A stretch of DNA of 32,555 bases, taken from positions 1-32,555 of the forward strand of contig JADZBH010000063.1 of assembly GCA_020852175.1 (NCBI GenBank), written 5' to 3'. Below the pieces are notes generated by a model that saw nothing but the letters and a program-made list of their open reading frames with translations, did not search any database and was not told the DNA's origin. The stretch is from Bryobacterales bacterium. Lineage in GTDB: Bacteria > Acidobacteriota > Terriglobia > Bryobacterales > Bryobacteraceae. The translations under genes and the position numbers were made by a program. How positions within the stretch are numbered: the stretch's first letter is position 1; each line of letters starts with the position of its first letter. Below are positions 1-7,653 of this stretch, piece after piece.

Positions 1-78
1 CGGCCACGGACAAAAAGGCACGCCCGTCTTTACTCGCCCACGCGTTCTGTGGGACAGGCTCCTAGCGGCGAAACGCGC

Positions 79-104
79 GGAGGCCCGTCCGCCTCCCGTA
101 CAAT
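79..104 (+). promoter_or_regulatory. Probable ffh promoter with inverted repeat
   Basis: A TACAAT hexamer (99-104) resembles a sigma-70 -10 box and ends 9 bases before the ffh ATG, which would leave almost no 5' leader. Just upstream is an inverted repeat, GGAGGC (79-84) and GCCTCC (91-96) with a 6-base loop. It could be an operator or the end of an upstream transcript's terminator. No clear -35 box is visible, and no Shine-Dalgarno sequence precedes the ATG. Confidence 0.45.
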
Positions 105-113
105 CTTCATTAG

Positions 114-1490
114 ATGTTCGATACTCTTTCGGAAAAACTCCAGCGCGTCTTCAAGAACCTGCGCGGGGAAGGCAAGCTGACGCCAGAGAACATGGAGGCC
201 GCGCTGCGCGAGATCCGCGTGGCGCTGCTCGAGGCCGACGTTCACTTCAAGGTTGTCAAGCAGCTCATCGAGAGCATCAAGCAGAAGGCGATGGGACAGG
301 AGGTGTTGTCCTCGCTTACGCCCGGCCAGCAGGTGATCAAGATCGTCCGCGATGAGCTGGTGGAGATTCTCGGCAAACACCAGTCGCGCCTGCGCACGGC
401 CAATGAGCCGCCCACGGTGGTCATGATCGTCGGTTTGCAGGGGTCGGGCAAAACCACTTCAACGGCCAAGCTGGCGCGTTATCTCTTCCGCGCCAGCCAT
501 GCACCGCTGCTTGTGTCGGTGGACGTTTACCGCCCGGCCGCCCGGGACCAGTTGCGGATTCTCGCCCGCGACCTGAAAATTCCCAGCTACGAAGGCGAGC
601 CCGGCAACAACGTGCCGCTCGACTTGGCCAAAGGCGCCCGCCGCGAAGCCATGCAGACCGGCAAGGACTTCGTGCTTGTCGACACGGCCGGCCGCCTGCA
701 CATCGACGAGGACCTGATGGCGGAGTTGCAGTCGCTCAAGGAAGCCCTGAACCCCACCGAGATCCTTTTTGTCGCCGATGCCATGACGGGCCAGGACGCC
801 GTCCGCTCGGCCGAGGAGTTTCACAAACGGCTCGGCATCACCGGCATTGTTCTGACGAAGATGGACGGCGACGCGCGCGGCGGCGCGGCGCTTTCCATCC
901 GCCAGGTCACGGGCCAGCCGCTGAAGTTCGTCGGCGTGGGCGAAAAGGCCGATGCCCTGGAAGCCTTCCATCCCGAACGCGTCGCCTCGCGCATTCTCGG
1001 CATGGGCGACGTGCTGTCTCTTATCGAGAAGGTGCAGGAACAGGTGGACACGAAGAACGCCGAGGAGATGCAGCGCAAACTCCTCGAGGATGAGTTCACC
1101 CTGGCCGATTTCCGCGATCAGATGAAGCAGTTGAGCAAGCTGGGACCCCTGGAATCGCTGCTCGGCATGATGCCCAATATCGGACCGATGAAGCAGTTGA
1201 AGGATGTGAAGGTGGATCCGAAGGAGATGACGCGCGTCATCGCCATCATCGACTCGATGACGCCGCACGAACGCTCCAATCACATGGTGATCAACGGTCC
1301 GCGGCGCCGCCGCATCGCCAAGGGCTCCGGCACGACCGTGCAGGAGGTGAACAATCTGTTGAAGCAGTATGCCCAGGCGCGGAAGATGATGAAGAGCTTC
1401 ACCGGCGGAATGGGGAAAGGATTCCTGGGGAAGCGTCTCGGCAAGATGAAGATGCCGGACCTGGAGAGCTTCCTGAAAGGCGGCTTATAG
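114..1490 (+). CDS. ffh: Signal recognition particle protein Ffh (SRP54)
   Basis: This GTPase binds 4.5S RNA and signal sequences of nascent inner-membrane proteins and delivers ribosomes to FtsY at the membrane. At 458 residues it has the normal length. The N domain covers roughly residues 1-95. The G domain follows, with P-loop GLQGSGKTT (107-115), the DTAGRLHID motif and TKMDGDARGG. A methionine-rich M domain makes up the C-terminal third and ends in a basic GKGFLGKRLGKMKMP-type tail. The ATG at 114 gives the usual MFDTLSEKLQ start. It heads an operon with rpsP, khpA, rimM and trmD, a combination conserved in many bacteria. Identification is near certain. Confidence 0.98.
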   Translation: MFDTLSEKLQRVFKNLRGEGKLTPENMEAALREIRVALLEADVHFKVVKQLIESIKQKAMGQEVLSSLTPGQQVIKIVRDELVEILGKHQSRLRTANEPPTVVMIVGLQGSGKTTSTAKLARYLFRASHAPLLVSVDVYRPAARDQLRILARDLKIPSYEGEPGNNVPLDLAKGARREAMQTGKDFVLVDTAGRLHIDEDLMAELQSLKEALNPTEILFVADAMTGQDAVRSAEEFHKRLGITGIVLTKMDGDARGGAALSIRQVTGQPLKFVGVGEKADALEAFHPERVASRILGMGDVLSLIEKVQEQVDTKNAEEMQRKLLEDEFTLADFRDQMKQLSKLGPLESLLGMMPNIGPMKQLKDVKVDPKEMTRVIAIIDSMTPHERSNHMVINGPRRRRIAKGSGTTVQEVNNLLKQYAQARKMMKSFTGGMGKGFLGKRLGKMKMPDLESFLKGGL

Positions 1491-1524
1491 CCGCTGCATG
1501 GATGCGCGGACGCCTGGTCTTCGC

Positions 1525-1544
1525 TATAGTAATATCTGAGGAGA
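1525..1544 (+). promoter_or_regulatory. Possible internal promoter and ribosome binding site for rpsP
   Basis: A TATAGT hexamer (1525-1530) lies in the gap after ffh and is followed by GAGGAGA (1538-1544), a good Shine-Dalgarno sequence 12 bases before the rpsP ATG. There is no convincing -35 box, so promoter activity is a guess. The ribosome binding site is clearer and fixes the rpsP start. Confidence 0.4.
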
Positions 1545-1556
1545 TTTGCGACTGTA

Positions 1557-1808
1557 ATGTTGAAGATTCGTCTGGCCCGCATCGGCGCGAAGAAAAAGCC
1601 GTCCTATCGTGTGGTCGTGATCGAGGATTGGCGCGCTCGCAACAGCCGCTGCTTGGAAATTGTCGGCCAGTACAACCCTGTCGTCAACCCCGCCGAAGTG
1701 AAGCTGAACCACGAACGCATCGATCATTGGATCGGCCAGGGCGCTCAGCCCACCGACATCGTGAAACGGCTGATCAAGTCCAACCCAGCCGTTCCGGCAA
1801 GTGCCTGA
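1557..1808 (+). CDS. rpsP: 30S ribosomal protein S16
   Basis: Small-subunit ribosomal protein needed for 30S assembly. The 83-residue product begins MLKIRLARIGAKKKPSYR and contains the conserved VGQYNP segment and a C-terminal W-I-x-x-G-A-Q-P-T-D motif, all typical of S16. Length matches the family. The ATG at 1557 is preceded by a GAGGAGA ribosome binding site. It sits between ffh and khpA, its usual place in the ffh/rimM/trmD operon. No anomalies. Confidence 0.97.
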   Translation: MLKIRLARIGAKKKPSYRVVVIEDWRARNSRCLEIVGQYNPVVNPAEVKLNHERIDHWIGQGAQPTDIVKRLIKSNPAVPASA

Positions 1809-1836
1809 TCCGGCTACGGAAAAGTTAATCGTGATG

Positions 1837-1857
1837 GGGTGTGAATTCGATACACCC
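1837..1857 (+). other. Stem-loop between rpsP and khpA
   Basis: GGGTGT (1837-1842) and ACACCC (1852-1857) form a perfect 6-bp stem with a 9-base loop, followed by a weakly T-containing stretch. It lies in the 114-base gap after rpsP. It could be a partial terminator or attenuator that lowers transcription of khpA-rimM-trmD relative to rpsP. The missing T-run argues against a strong terminator. Confidence 0.35.
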
Positions 1858-1892
1858 GCTTTGTCCCCTCTCAGGCACGGCACTGGCAGCAA

Positions 1893-1901
1893 TGCTATCC
1901 T
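1893..1901 (+). promoter_or_regulatory. Extended -10 promoter candidate for khpA-rimM-trmD
   Basis: TGCTATCCT matches the extended -10 form TGnTATnnT. It ends 21 bases before the khpA ATG and is followed by GAGGTGAGG, a good ribosome binding site. Together with the stem-loop upstream this suggests the second half of the operon can be transcribed separately. Confidence 0.4.
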
Positions 1902-1922
1902 TTCCTGTGAGGTGAGGCTGTA

Positions 1923-2168
1923 ATGGACGGGATGTCTGTGCGAGCACTTGTTGAAGAAATAGCGAAAGCCCTGGTTGACATCCCCGAGAATGTCAGCGTG
2001 CGTGAGGTGGAAGGCGAGCAGGTTACCGTACTCGAACTTCGCGTCGACCCTAGTGACCTCGGGAAAGTCATCGGCAAGCAGGGACGCACCGCCCGCAGCG
2101 TGCGAACGCTTCTGGGTGCGGCCGGAATGAAACTGAACCGCCGGTTTACCCTGGAAATACTTGAGTAA
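1923..2168 (+). CDS. khpA: KH-domain RNA-binding protein KhpA
   Basis: Small single-KH-domain RNA-binding protein (81 residues) of the KhpA/YlqC family, found between rpsP and rimM in many bacteria; in Gram-positives it partners KhpB in RNA regulation and cell division. The KH signature GKVIGKQGRTARSVRTLL is intact around residues 48-65, including the GxxG loop GKQG. The ATG at 1923 has GAGGTGAGG just upstream. Its last codons overlap the TTG start of rimM by 8 bases, so the two are probably translationally coupled. A KhpB partner is not present in this window. Confidence 0.93.
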   Translation: MDGMSVRALVEEIAKALVDIPENVSVREVEGEQVTVLELRVDPSDLGKVIGKQGRTARSVRTLLGAAGMKLNRRFTLEILE

Positions 2169-2688
2169 GCAGCTACGTCCTCGCGTCCTGCTGGGCAGGG
2201 TCGCGCGCAGCAGGGGCCTGCGTGGAGAAATGGTGTTGGACCAGCGTGTCGAACGGAGTTATGCTCCGGGAATTCCTGTCCACATCGGCGCCGCCGCCTT
2301 CCATCTGCGCTCTCTGCTCCCCTACCAGAACCGTTCCCTTCTCTCCGTGGAAGAAGCCGCCACCGTGGAGGCCGCCGAGGCCCTGCGCGGGGCCGAAGTG
2401 TCGATTGACCGCGCCCATGTGAAACTCGATCCTGGCGAATACCTTCTCCAGGACCTCGTCGGCTGCGATGTCGTGGACGATTCCACCGGACGCCTTCTGG
2501 GTGAGGTCGCCGACTGGCAGGAGAATTCCGGCCAGACGCTGCTCGCTGTGACCGCCGCCTCTGGCGATCCCCTTTTGATTCCCCTCGTGCCCGCACTCTG
2601 CCGCGCCGTCCAGCCCGACGCCAGAATCATTCGTGTCGCCCTGCCCGAGGGTCTCGATACCTTGAACCGGCCCGGCAGCGGCGCATGA
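2161..2688 (+). CDS. rimM: Ribosome maturation factor RimM
   Basis: Binds S19 and helps fold the 3' domain of 16S rRNA during 30S maturation. The 175-residue protein has an N-terminal RimM beta-barrel beginning near LLGRVARSRGLRGEM and a C-terminal PRC-barrel with the usual EYLLQDLVGCDV start near residue 93 and LIPLVPALCRAV near 140. The start is a TTG at 2161 inside the end of khpA. This is the most upstream start that keeps the conserved N-terminal strand and is consistent with coupling. The stop overlaps the trmD ATG (ATGA). Confidence 0.93.
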   Translation: MSKQLRPRVLLGRVARSRGLRGEMVLDQRVERSYAPGIPVHIGAAAFHLRSLLPYQNRSLLSVEEAATVEAAEALRGAEVSIDRAHVKLDPGEYLLQDLVGCDVVDDSTGRLLGEVADWQENSGQTLLAVTAASGDPLLIPLVPALCRAVQPDARIIRVALPEGLDTLNRPGSGA

Positions 2689-3380
2689 CCTTCCATCTGC
2701 TGACCATCTTTCCGGACTTCTTCAACGGCATCCTCGCCCACGGGATTGTCAGCAGAGCCATCGAAGCCGCCCTCATACGGACGCATGTTCACAACCTCCG
2801 CGACTGGACGCACGACCGTCACAAGACCGTTGATGACCGCCCCTTCGGAGGCGGCGAAGGCATGCTCATGAAGTGCGAGCCGCTGTTTGACGCCGTCGAG
2901 TCCATCCTGCCCCGACGCGGCCCGCGGACGCGGGTCGTGTTGTTGAGCGCCATGGGACGCCGATTCGATCAACACGCAGCGTGCCGCCTGGCTTCCTTCG
3001 ACGAGGTCGTCCTTCTGTGCGGCCGCTACGAAGGCGTGGACGAACGCGTGGCCGAGCACCTGGCCGACGAGGAACTCTCCATCGGCGACTATGTGCTGAG
3101 CGGCGGCGAACTGGGAGCGGCCGTCATTCTCGACGCCGTCGCGCGCCTGGTGCCGGGCGTACTGGGCAACGAGGCATCCACGGAGAACGAAAGCTTCAAT
3201 CGCGCCGCGGAGGGCGGCGGACGCCTTTTGGATTGCCCGCAATACACGCGTCCGGCGGAGTTCCGCGGCTGGACAGTGCCCGATGTGCTGCTCAGCGGAA
3301 ATCATGCCGCCATCGAACAATGGCGCCGCGAGGCCGCACTCGAAAAAACCCGCCGCATGAGGCCCGATCTCCTGCCTTGA
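2685..3380 (+). CDS. trmD: tRNA (guanine-N1)-methyltransferase TrmD
   Basis: SPOUT-class methyltransferase that makes m1G37 in tRNAs reading CCN, CUN and CGG codons and prevents +1 frameshifting. Conserved pieces are all present in 231 residues: MTFHLLTIFPDFF at the start, the GGGEGMLMK loop, LLCGRYEGVDERV, and the knotted SIGDYVLSGGELGAAV segment. The ATG overlaps the rimM stop by 4 bases. The usual next gene, rplS, is absent: a secreted lactonase-like gene starts 15 bases later from its own promoter. Confidence 0.96.
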   Translation: MTFHLLTIFPDFFNGILAHGIVSRAIEAALIRTHVHNLRDWTHDRHKTVDDRPFGGGEGMLMKCEPLFDAVESILPRRGPRTRVVLLSAMGRRFDQHAACRLASFDEVVLLCGRYEGVDERVAEHLADEELSIGDYVLSGGELGAAVILDAVARLVPGVLGNEASTENESFNRAAEGGGRLLDCPQYTRPAEFRGWTVPDVLLSGNHAAIEQWRREAALEKTRRMRPDLLP

Positions 3381-3386
3381 TATACT
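3378..3386 (+). promoter_or_regulatory. Extended -10 promoter of the lactonase gene
   Basis: TGATATACT is an almost ideal extended -10 element; its TGA is also the trmD stop codon. It ends 9 bases before the ATG at 3396, so transcription would begin within 2-3 bases of the start codon. No Shine-Dalgarno sequence is present, in keeping with a leaderless or nearly leaderless message. Confidence 0.5.
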
Positions 3387-3395
3387 GCGTGGGCT

Positions 3396-4571
3396 ATGTT
3401 CCCACGGCGCGCTTTCCTTTCCCTATCGCTCCTGCTTCTGGCCGGCCTCCCTCTGGCCGCGCAATCCTCGTTGGTCTACATTGGCACCTACACCGTTCGC
3501 GCGGGCGGCGCCACCAAGGACCCCACCAGCAAAGGCATCTATGTGGCCCGGTTCGATCACGCTTCGGGCAAACTCTCCACGCCCGAGTTGGCCGCCGAAA
3601 CCACCAACCCCAGCTTCGTCGCCATCCACCCCAACGGCAGGTATCTCTACGCGGTCGGGGAAATGTACGGCGCCGGCGGCCGTCCCGGCGGCACCGTCAC
3701 CGCGTTCAGCATCGACGCCACCACGGGCAAACTCACGCAACTGAACCAGGTCAGCTCCGAAGGGGGCGGCCCGTGCTTCGTCACCATCGATAAGACCGGC
3801 AAGTGGGCCCTGGTGGCCAACTACGGCACCGGTTCGGTGGCCAGTATCGCCGTTGGTCCGGACGGCAAACTGGGCGCGGCGGCCAGCGTGATTCAACACA
3901 AAGGTTCGGGAACCGATCCTGCGCGCCAGAAAGGCCCGCATGCCCACTCGATCAATCTCGACGCGCGCAACCGCTTCGCCATCGCCGCCGACCTGGGCCT
4001 GGACCGCCTCTTCATCTATAAGTTCGACGCCAGGTCCGGCAAGCTCAGCCAGCACGCCGAGTTTCACACGAAACCCGGCTCCGGACCCCGCCACTTCAGT
4101 TTCCACCCCTCCGGCAAGTTCGCTTTCGTCATCAACGAAATGGCCATGACGCTTACTTCCATGTTCTGGGACGCCAACGCGGGCAAACTGGTGGAGATCG
4201 AAACCCTGCCCACCATTCCGGGCCCGGTCGAAAAAGGCATGTCCACCGCCGAAGTGCTGTCCCACCCATCGGGCAACTTCGTCTACGGCTCCAACCGCGG
4301 CCACGATACAATCGCCGTCTTCAACGTCGATAAGCGCGGCCGCCTCGCCCGCACCGCCAATGAGCCCACGCAAGGCAAAACGCCCCGTAACTTCGGCATC
4401 TCGCCCGACGGCAAATGGCTGATCGCCGCCAACCAGAACTCGGATTCCCTGGTCGTCTTCAAGATTGATGAGGCAACCGGAGTGCTCACGCCCACCGGCC
4501 AGAAACTGGAAGTCGCCATGCCCGTGTGTGTCCGGTTCCGCACGGAATCCAAAGGCGGCATCTTCAAATAG
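3396..4571 (+). CDS. Secreted lactonase-family beta-propeller protein (Pgl-like)
   Basis: 391 residues. An N-terminal export signal (PRRAFLSLSLLLLAGLPLAAQ, cleavage probably after AQ) is followed by the seven-bladed propeller of the YbhE/6-phosphogluconolactonase family. Family marks include VYIGTYT at the mature N-terminus, NPSFVAIHPNGRYLYAVGE, GPHAHSINLD, GPRHFSFHPSGKFAFVINE and TPRNFGISPDGKWLIAANQNSD. Cytosolic Pgl hydrolyses 6-phosphogluconolactone. This exported relative, common in acidobacteria and planctomycetes, may act on other lactones; its substrate cannot be read from sequence. It stands alone between trmD and an oxidoreductase gene on the same strand. Confidence 0.88.
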   Translation: MFPRRAFLSLSLLLLAGLPLAAQSSLVYIGTYTVRAGGATKDPTSKGIYVARFDHASGKLSTPELAAETTNPSFVAIHPNGRYLYAVGEMYGAGGRPGGTVTAFSIDATTGKLTQLNQVSSEGGGPCFVTIDKTGKWALVANYGTGSVASIAVGPDGKLGAAASVIQHKGSGTDPARQKGPHAHSINLDARNRFAIAADLGLDRLFIYKFDARSGKLSQHAEFHTKPGSGPRHFSFHPSGKFAFVINEMAMTLTSMFWDANAGKLVEIETLPTIPGPVEKGMSTAEVLSHPSGNFVYGSNRGHDTIAVFNVDKRGRLARTANEPTQGKTPRNFGISPDGKWLIAANQNSDSLVVFKIDEATGVLTPTGQKLEVAMPVCVRFRTESKGGIFK

Positions 4572-4669
4572 GAGCGCGCCGCTCAGGGTCCCGGAAGCGA
4601 TAAACTATTCGTGATCCACACGAGCGGCGCCGCACCCCTCCCTGGGCCGCTTCCAGAAAGGATGGACCC

Positions 4670-6058
4670 ATGTCGAATCAAGACCCTCATGTGAACCGGA
4701 GAGGCTTTTTGCGGTCGGCCGGCGGAGGCGCCGCCCTCGCCGCCGCCCTGCCCGCGGCTGCCCGCGCCGCCAGCAAGCCCGCCGCGGGCCGTGTCCTGGG
4801 CGCCAACGACCGCATCAACGTCGCCATCATCGGCAGCGGCGGCCGGGGCAGTTACGTCGGGCGCGAATTCGCCAAGGCCGGCTCCACGACCCACAACGCC
4901 CGCATCGCCGCCGTTTGCGACGTCTATCAGAAGCGCGTCACCGCCAATAAGGAACTGCACAAGTGCGACGGCACGCTGGACTACCGCGAGATCCTGAACC
5001 GCTCCGACATCGACGCCGTCATCGTCGCCACGCCCGACCACTGGCACGCCCCCATCGCCCTGGCCGCCATGGACAAGGGCAAGGACGTGTATCTGGAAAA
5101 ACCGATGTGCCACACCGTCGACGAGGTGAAAGCCCTCATCGACACCGTGAAGGAAACCAAGCGCGTCGTTCAGGTCGGTTCGCAAACCACCTCGGGCGAC
5201 CAGTGGCACCAGGCCAAGCGCCTCATCGGCGACGGCATGCTCGGCAAGATGATCCTGTCGCAGGGCTCCTACCACCGCAACTCCGTCGAGGGCGAGTGGA
5301 ACTGGACCATCGACAAGGAGGCCGGTCCCGACGGCAAGGGCGACAACTACATCGACTGGAAAATGTGGATCGGCAACGCCCCCAAACGCGACTGGGTCCG
5401 TGACCTCGGCGCCGACCGCTACTTCCGCTTCCGCAAGTATTGGGACTACTCCGGCGGCATCGCCACCGATCTTTTCTTCCACGTCGTCGCCCCCATGAAC
5501 ATCTGCTGGGGCGAGCCGCAGTTTCCGCACAAGGTGATGGCTGGCGGCGGCATCTATGTCTTCGACAAACTGCCCGAGGACAATTCGAAACCCGACCGCG
5601 AGGTACCCGACACGTTCCACCTCATCGGCGAGTATGAGAAGGGCCACTCGCTCGTGCTCAGTTCCTCGATGGCCAATTCGCAGCACATCCCCGGCCTCAT
5701 CCGGGGCCACGGCGCCACGCTCACCATGGTCGAGCACGGCCGTTTCGAGGGCTTCGCGCCCCACATCACGCTGAAGGCGGAAACGCGCGGCGACAAGTGG
5801 ATCGTGCCCGAGTTGAAGGACAAGTTCCAGGGCCAGAACGAAATCAAGGTGCAGGTGAAGGAAACCAACACCATGCAGACCCACGTGGGCAACTTCCTGG
5901 ACTGCATGCGTTCCCGCCAGAAGCCCACGCTCGACGTGGAAACGGCCGGCCGCGCGCAGGTGCTCATCACGATGGCCGTCCAAAGCTACCGCGAAGGGCG
6001 CATCCTCTACTTTGACCGGGAGAAGTTCAAGATCGTGCCCAAGGCGCCCCGCGCCTGA
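4670..6058 (+). CDS. Tat-exported Gfo/Idh/MocA-family oxidoreductase
   Basis: 462 residues. The twin-arginine signal NRRGFLRSAGGGAALAAALP occupies about residues 8-30. A Rossmann NAD(P) domain follows, with VAIIGSGGRGSYVGREF near residue 46 and VATPDHWHAPIALAAMDKGKDVYLEKPM near 120; the EKP motif holds the catalytic-site lysine. The C-terminal half is the beta-sheet substrate domain. These enzymes usually oxidise or reduce sugars or inositols; exported members are frequent in polymer-degrading acidobacteria, planctomycetes and Bacteroidetes. The ATG is preceded by AAAGGA with good spacing. A strong terminator follows. Exact substrate unknown. Confidence 0.92.
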   Translation: MSNQDPHVNRRGFLRSAGGGAALAAALPAAARAASKPAAGRVLGANDRINVAIIGSGGRGSYVGREFAKAGSTTHNARIAAVCDVYQKRVTANKELHKCDGTLDYREILNRSDIDAVIVATPDHWHAPIALAAMDKGKDVYLEKPMCHTVDEVKALIDTVKETKRVVQVGSQTTSGDQWHQAKRLIGDGMLGKMILSQGSYHRNSVEGEWNWTIDKEAGPDGKGDNYIDWKMWIGNAPKRDWVRDLGADRYFRFRKYWDYSGGIATDLFFHVVAPMNICWGEPQFPHKVMAGGGIYVFDKLPEDNSKPDREVPDTFHLIGEYEKGHSLVLSSSMANSQHIPGLIRGHGATLTMVEHGRFEGFAPHITLKAETRGDKWIVPELKDKFQGQNEIKVQVKETNTMQTHVGNFLDCMRSRQKPTLDVETAGRAQVLITMAVQSYREGRILYFDREKFKIVPKAPRA

Positions 6059-6100
6059 CGGCTCGCTCTGCTCATAACCGCCAGTTCATTTGGCACTCCG

Positions 6101-6136
6101 CGGGCGGGCCCCTGGACGGGTCCGCCCGTTGTGTTT
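6101..6136 (+). terminator. Rho-independent terminator after the oxidoreductase gene
   Basis: CGGGCGGGCCC (6101-6111) pairs with GGGTCCGCCCG (6118-6128), an 11-bp stem with one G-T pair and a 6-base loop. It is followed by TTGTGTTTTC. It lies 42 bases after the stop codon and is the clearest intrinsic terminator in the window. Confidence 0.8.
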
Positions 6137-6138
6137 TC

Positions 6139-6240
6139 GCCCGGCTTTCCTGCCCATATTCCCTTCCGGGCTTTTTCTGCCCGGCGTAGCTGCCTCCCCG
6201 CCCCGCTCCCTCCGCCCGGCTTCCCTGCCCGGCTGCCTTG
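6139..6240 (+). repeat. Pyrimidine-rich block with repeated GCCCGGCTTYCCTGCCC
   Basis: The stretch between the terminator and the marR operator is strongly C/T-biased on this strand. A 17-base unit occurs at 6139-6155 and again at 6214-6230 with one mismatch. Between them a perfect 6-bp inverted repeat, CCGGGC (6166-6171) and GCCCGG (6179-6184), has a T5-containing loop. No gene is supported here: the open frames in this stretch are low-complexity and lack start signals. Confidence 0.45.
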
Positions 6241-6265
6241 TCCGGCCGGAACCGCTTGCATCTTT

Positions 6266-6294
6266 TCTTGATTTGAAGCATCTTGATATCAAGA
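6266..6294 (+). promoter_or_regulatory. Tandem MarR-type operator at the marR start
   Basis: TCTTGATATCAAGA (6281-6294) is a perfect 14-bp palindrome ending two bases before the marR ATG. One base upstream of it, TCTTGATTTGAAGC (6266-6279) matches at 11 of 14 positions, so the sites are 15 bp apart. TTGATATCAA-type palindromes are typical of MarR dimers. A possible -35 TTGCAT lies at 6256-6261. The position, over the start and any ribosome binding site, suggests autorepression of the marR-pirin operon. Confidence 0.65.
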
Positions 6295-6296
6295 GA

Positions 6297-6782
6297 ATGG
6301 AAACGCGAACCGGTAATGAAACGAACGCCGCCCCCGGCGCCCGCCTCTGGCTGGTTCTGTGGAAGGCTTCCCGCGCCATGGAAACCGTGGCGCGCGCCAG
6401 CGTCGATTCGCTCGGCCTGTGTCTGAGCGATTTCGCCGTGCTGGAAGCGCTCCTGCACAAAGGTCCGCTGCCGGTGAACGAAATCGGACGCAAGGTGATG
6501 CTCACCAGCGGCTCCATCACGACGGCCGTGGACCGCCTGGCGCGGCGCGGCTGGGTGGAGCGCAGGGCCAGCGGAACCGACCGGCGTTCCCGTGTCGTCC
6601 ATCTCACGCCCCGGGGCCGTGCGCTCATCCGGCGGCTGTTCGTCCAACATGAGCGCCATCTGGAGCAGGCCGTCGCGGCGTTATCTCCCTCCGAAATCGG
6701 AGCGCTCACACGGGGCCTGCGCAAGCTCGGCCTGGCGGCCGAATCGGTATCGAAAGTAGCGAAAGAGAGGAAATCGGAATGA
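6297..6782 (+). CDS. MarR-family transcriptional regulator
   Basis: 161-residue winged-helix repressor. The core covers LSDFAVLEALLHKGPLPVNE, the recognition helix region MLTSGSITTAVDRLARRGWV and the wing ERRASGTDRRSRVVHLTPRG, about residues 43-107, with helices for dimerisation on both sides. The ATG at 6297 is chosen because it follows the operator and gives the family length; the open frame extends upstream to 6090 but through low-complexity sequence. The stop overlaps the pirin ATG (ATGA), so the two are cotranslated. MarR regulators next to pirins usually answer to phenolic or oxidative signals; the ligand here is unknown. Confidence 0.9.
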   Translation: METRTGNETNAAPGARLWLVLWKASRAMETVARASVDSLGLCLSDFAVLEALLHKGPLPVNEIGRKVMLTSGSITTAVDRLARRGWVERRASGTDRRSRVVHLTPRGRALIRRLFVQHERHLEQAVAALSPSEIGALTRGLRKLGLAAESVSKVAKERKSE

Positions 6783-7648
6783 ATACTCAGAAATCGATAG
6801 TCAGCGTGCATGAAGCCGGATCGCGCCATTGGGTGGGCGATGGCTTCCCCGTCAGAAACCTGTTCCCCTCCAACGGCGTCGGTACGGAGATCAGTCCGTT
6901 CCTGATGCTCGACTATGCCGGCCCTGCCGCGTTTGAACCCTCGGAAAAGCCTCGGGGCGTCGAGGAACATCCTCACCGCGGTTTTGAAACGGTCACCATC
7001 GCCTATCAGGGGTCGGTGGATCATCGCGATTCGGCCGGTAACTCCGGGACCATCGAGCCGGGAGACGTGCAATGGATGACGGCCGCCTCCGGCGTGGTCC
7101 ACGAGGAGATGCACGGCCGCGCGTTCACGCGCCAGGGCGGCGTCTTTGAGATGGTTCAGCTCTGGGTGAACCTGCCCGCCAAGGACAAGATGTCCGCGCC
7201 GAAATACCAGAGCATCACCAAGGACCGGATCCCCGCTGTGGCTCTGGGCGAGGGCGCCTCGGCCCGCGTCATCGCCGGGGAATTGAACGGCGCCCGCGGA
7301 CCGGCCGCGACCTTCACGCCGCTCCACGTCTGGGACCTGAGCATGAGCGCCGGCTCCAAGGCCGAACTGCCCTTGCCGGCCGGCTGTAACACGGCTGTCG
7401 TCCTGCTGCGCGGCGCCGTCACAATCGCCGGCAAGGCGCTGGACGGCGAAGCGAAACTCGCGCTGCTCAGCAAGCAGGGCGAGGCGGTCACGGTCGAAGC
7501 CTCGGCTGATTCACTGCTGCTTGTGCTCTCCGGCGAGCCCATCAACGAACCGGTGGCCAGCTATGGGCCGTTCGTGATGAACACGCGCGAGGAGATCCAG
7601 CAGGCCGTGCGCGACTATCACGCCGGCAAGATGGGACGCCTCGGCTAA
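6779..7648 (+). CDS. Pirin family protein (bicupin)
   Basis: 289 residues with the two cupin domains of pirin. The N-terminal metal site is visible in EEHPHRGFETVTIAYQG (about residues 61-77) and in SGVVHEEMHG (about 104-113), supplying the His and Glu metal ligands. The C-terminal cupin carries the LLVLSGEPINEPVASYGPFVMNT stretch that is diagnostic of pirins. Bacterial pirins such as YhhW show quercetin 2,3-dioxygenase activity in vitro and bind Fe or similar metals; others modulate metabolic enzymes. Being the second gene of a MarR operon suggests induction by an aromatic or redox-active compound. Confidence 0.93.
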   Translation: MNTQKSIVSVHEAGSRHWVGDGFPVRNLFPSNGVGTEISPFLMLDYAGPAAFEPSEKPRGVEEHPHRGFETVTIAYQGSVDHRDSAGNSGTIEPGDVQWMTAASGVVHEEMHGRAFTRQGGVFEMVQLWVNLPAKDKMSAPKYQSITKDRIPAVALGEGASARVIAGELNGARGPAATFTPLHVWDLSMSAGSKAELPLPAGCNTAVVLLRGAVTIAGKALDGEAKLALLSKQGEAVTVEASADSLLLVLSGEPINEPVASYGPFVMNTREEIQQAVRDYHAGKMGRLG

Positions 7649-7653
7649 GCGCG

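Noticed and set aside
4583..5983. 466-codon open frame antisense to the Gfo/Idh gene
   Set aside because: High-GC genes produce long antisense open frames. The sense strand has a Tat signal, a Rossmann fold and a terminator, while the antisense product is low-complexity, His/Gly/Val-rich and has no motif.
6090..6296. Longer N-terminus for the MarR protein
   Set aside because: The extra 69 residues would be encoded by the repeat block and would place the operator inside the gene; the ATG at 6297 gives the family length.
6086..7327. 413-codon minus-strand frame across marR and pirin
   Set aside because: It overlaps two well-supported genes and the terminator, and its sequence is repetitive Arg/Gly-rich material from the pyrimidine-rich block.
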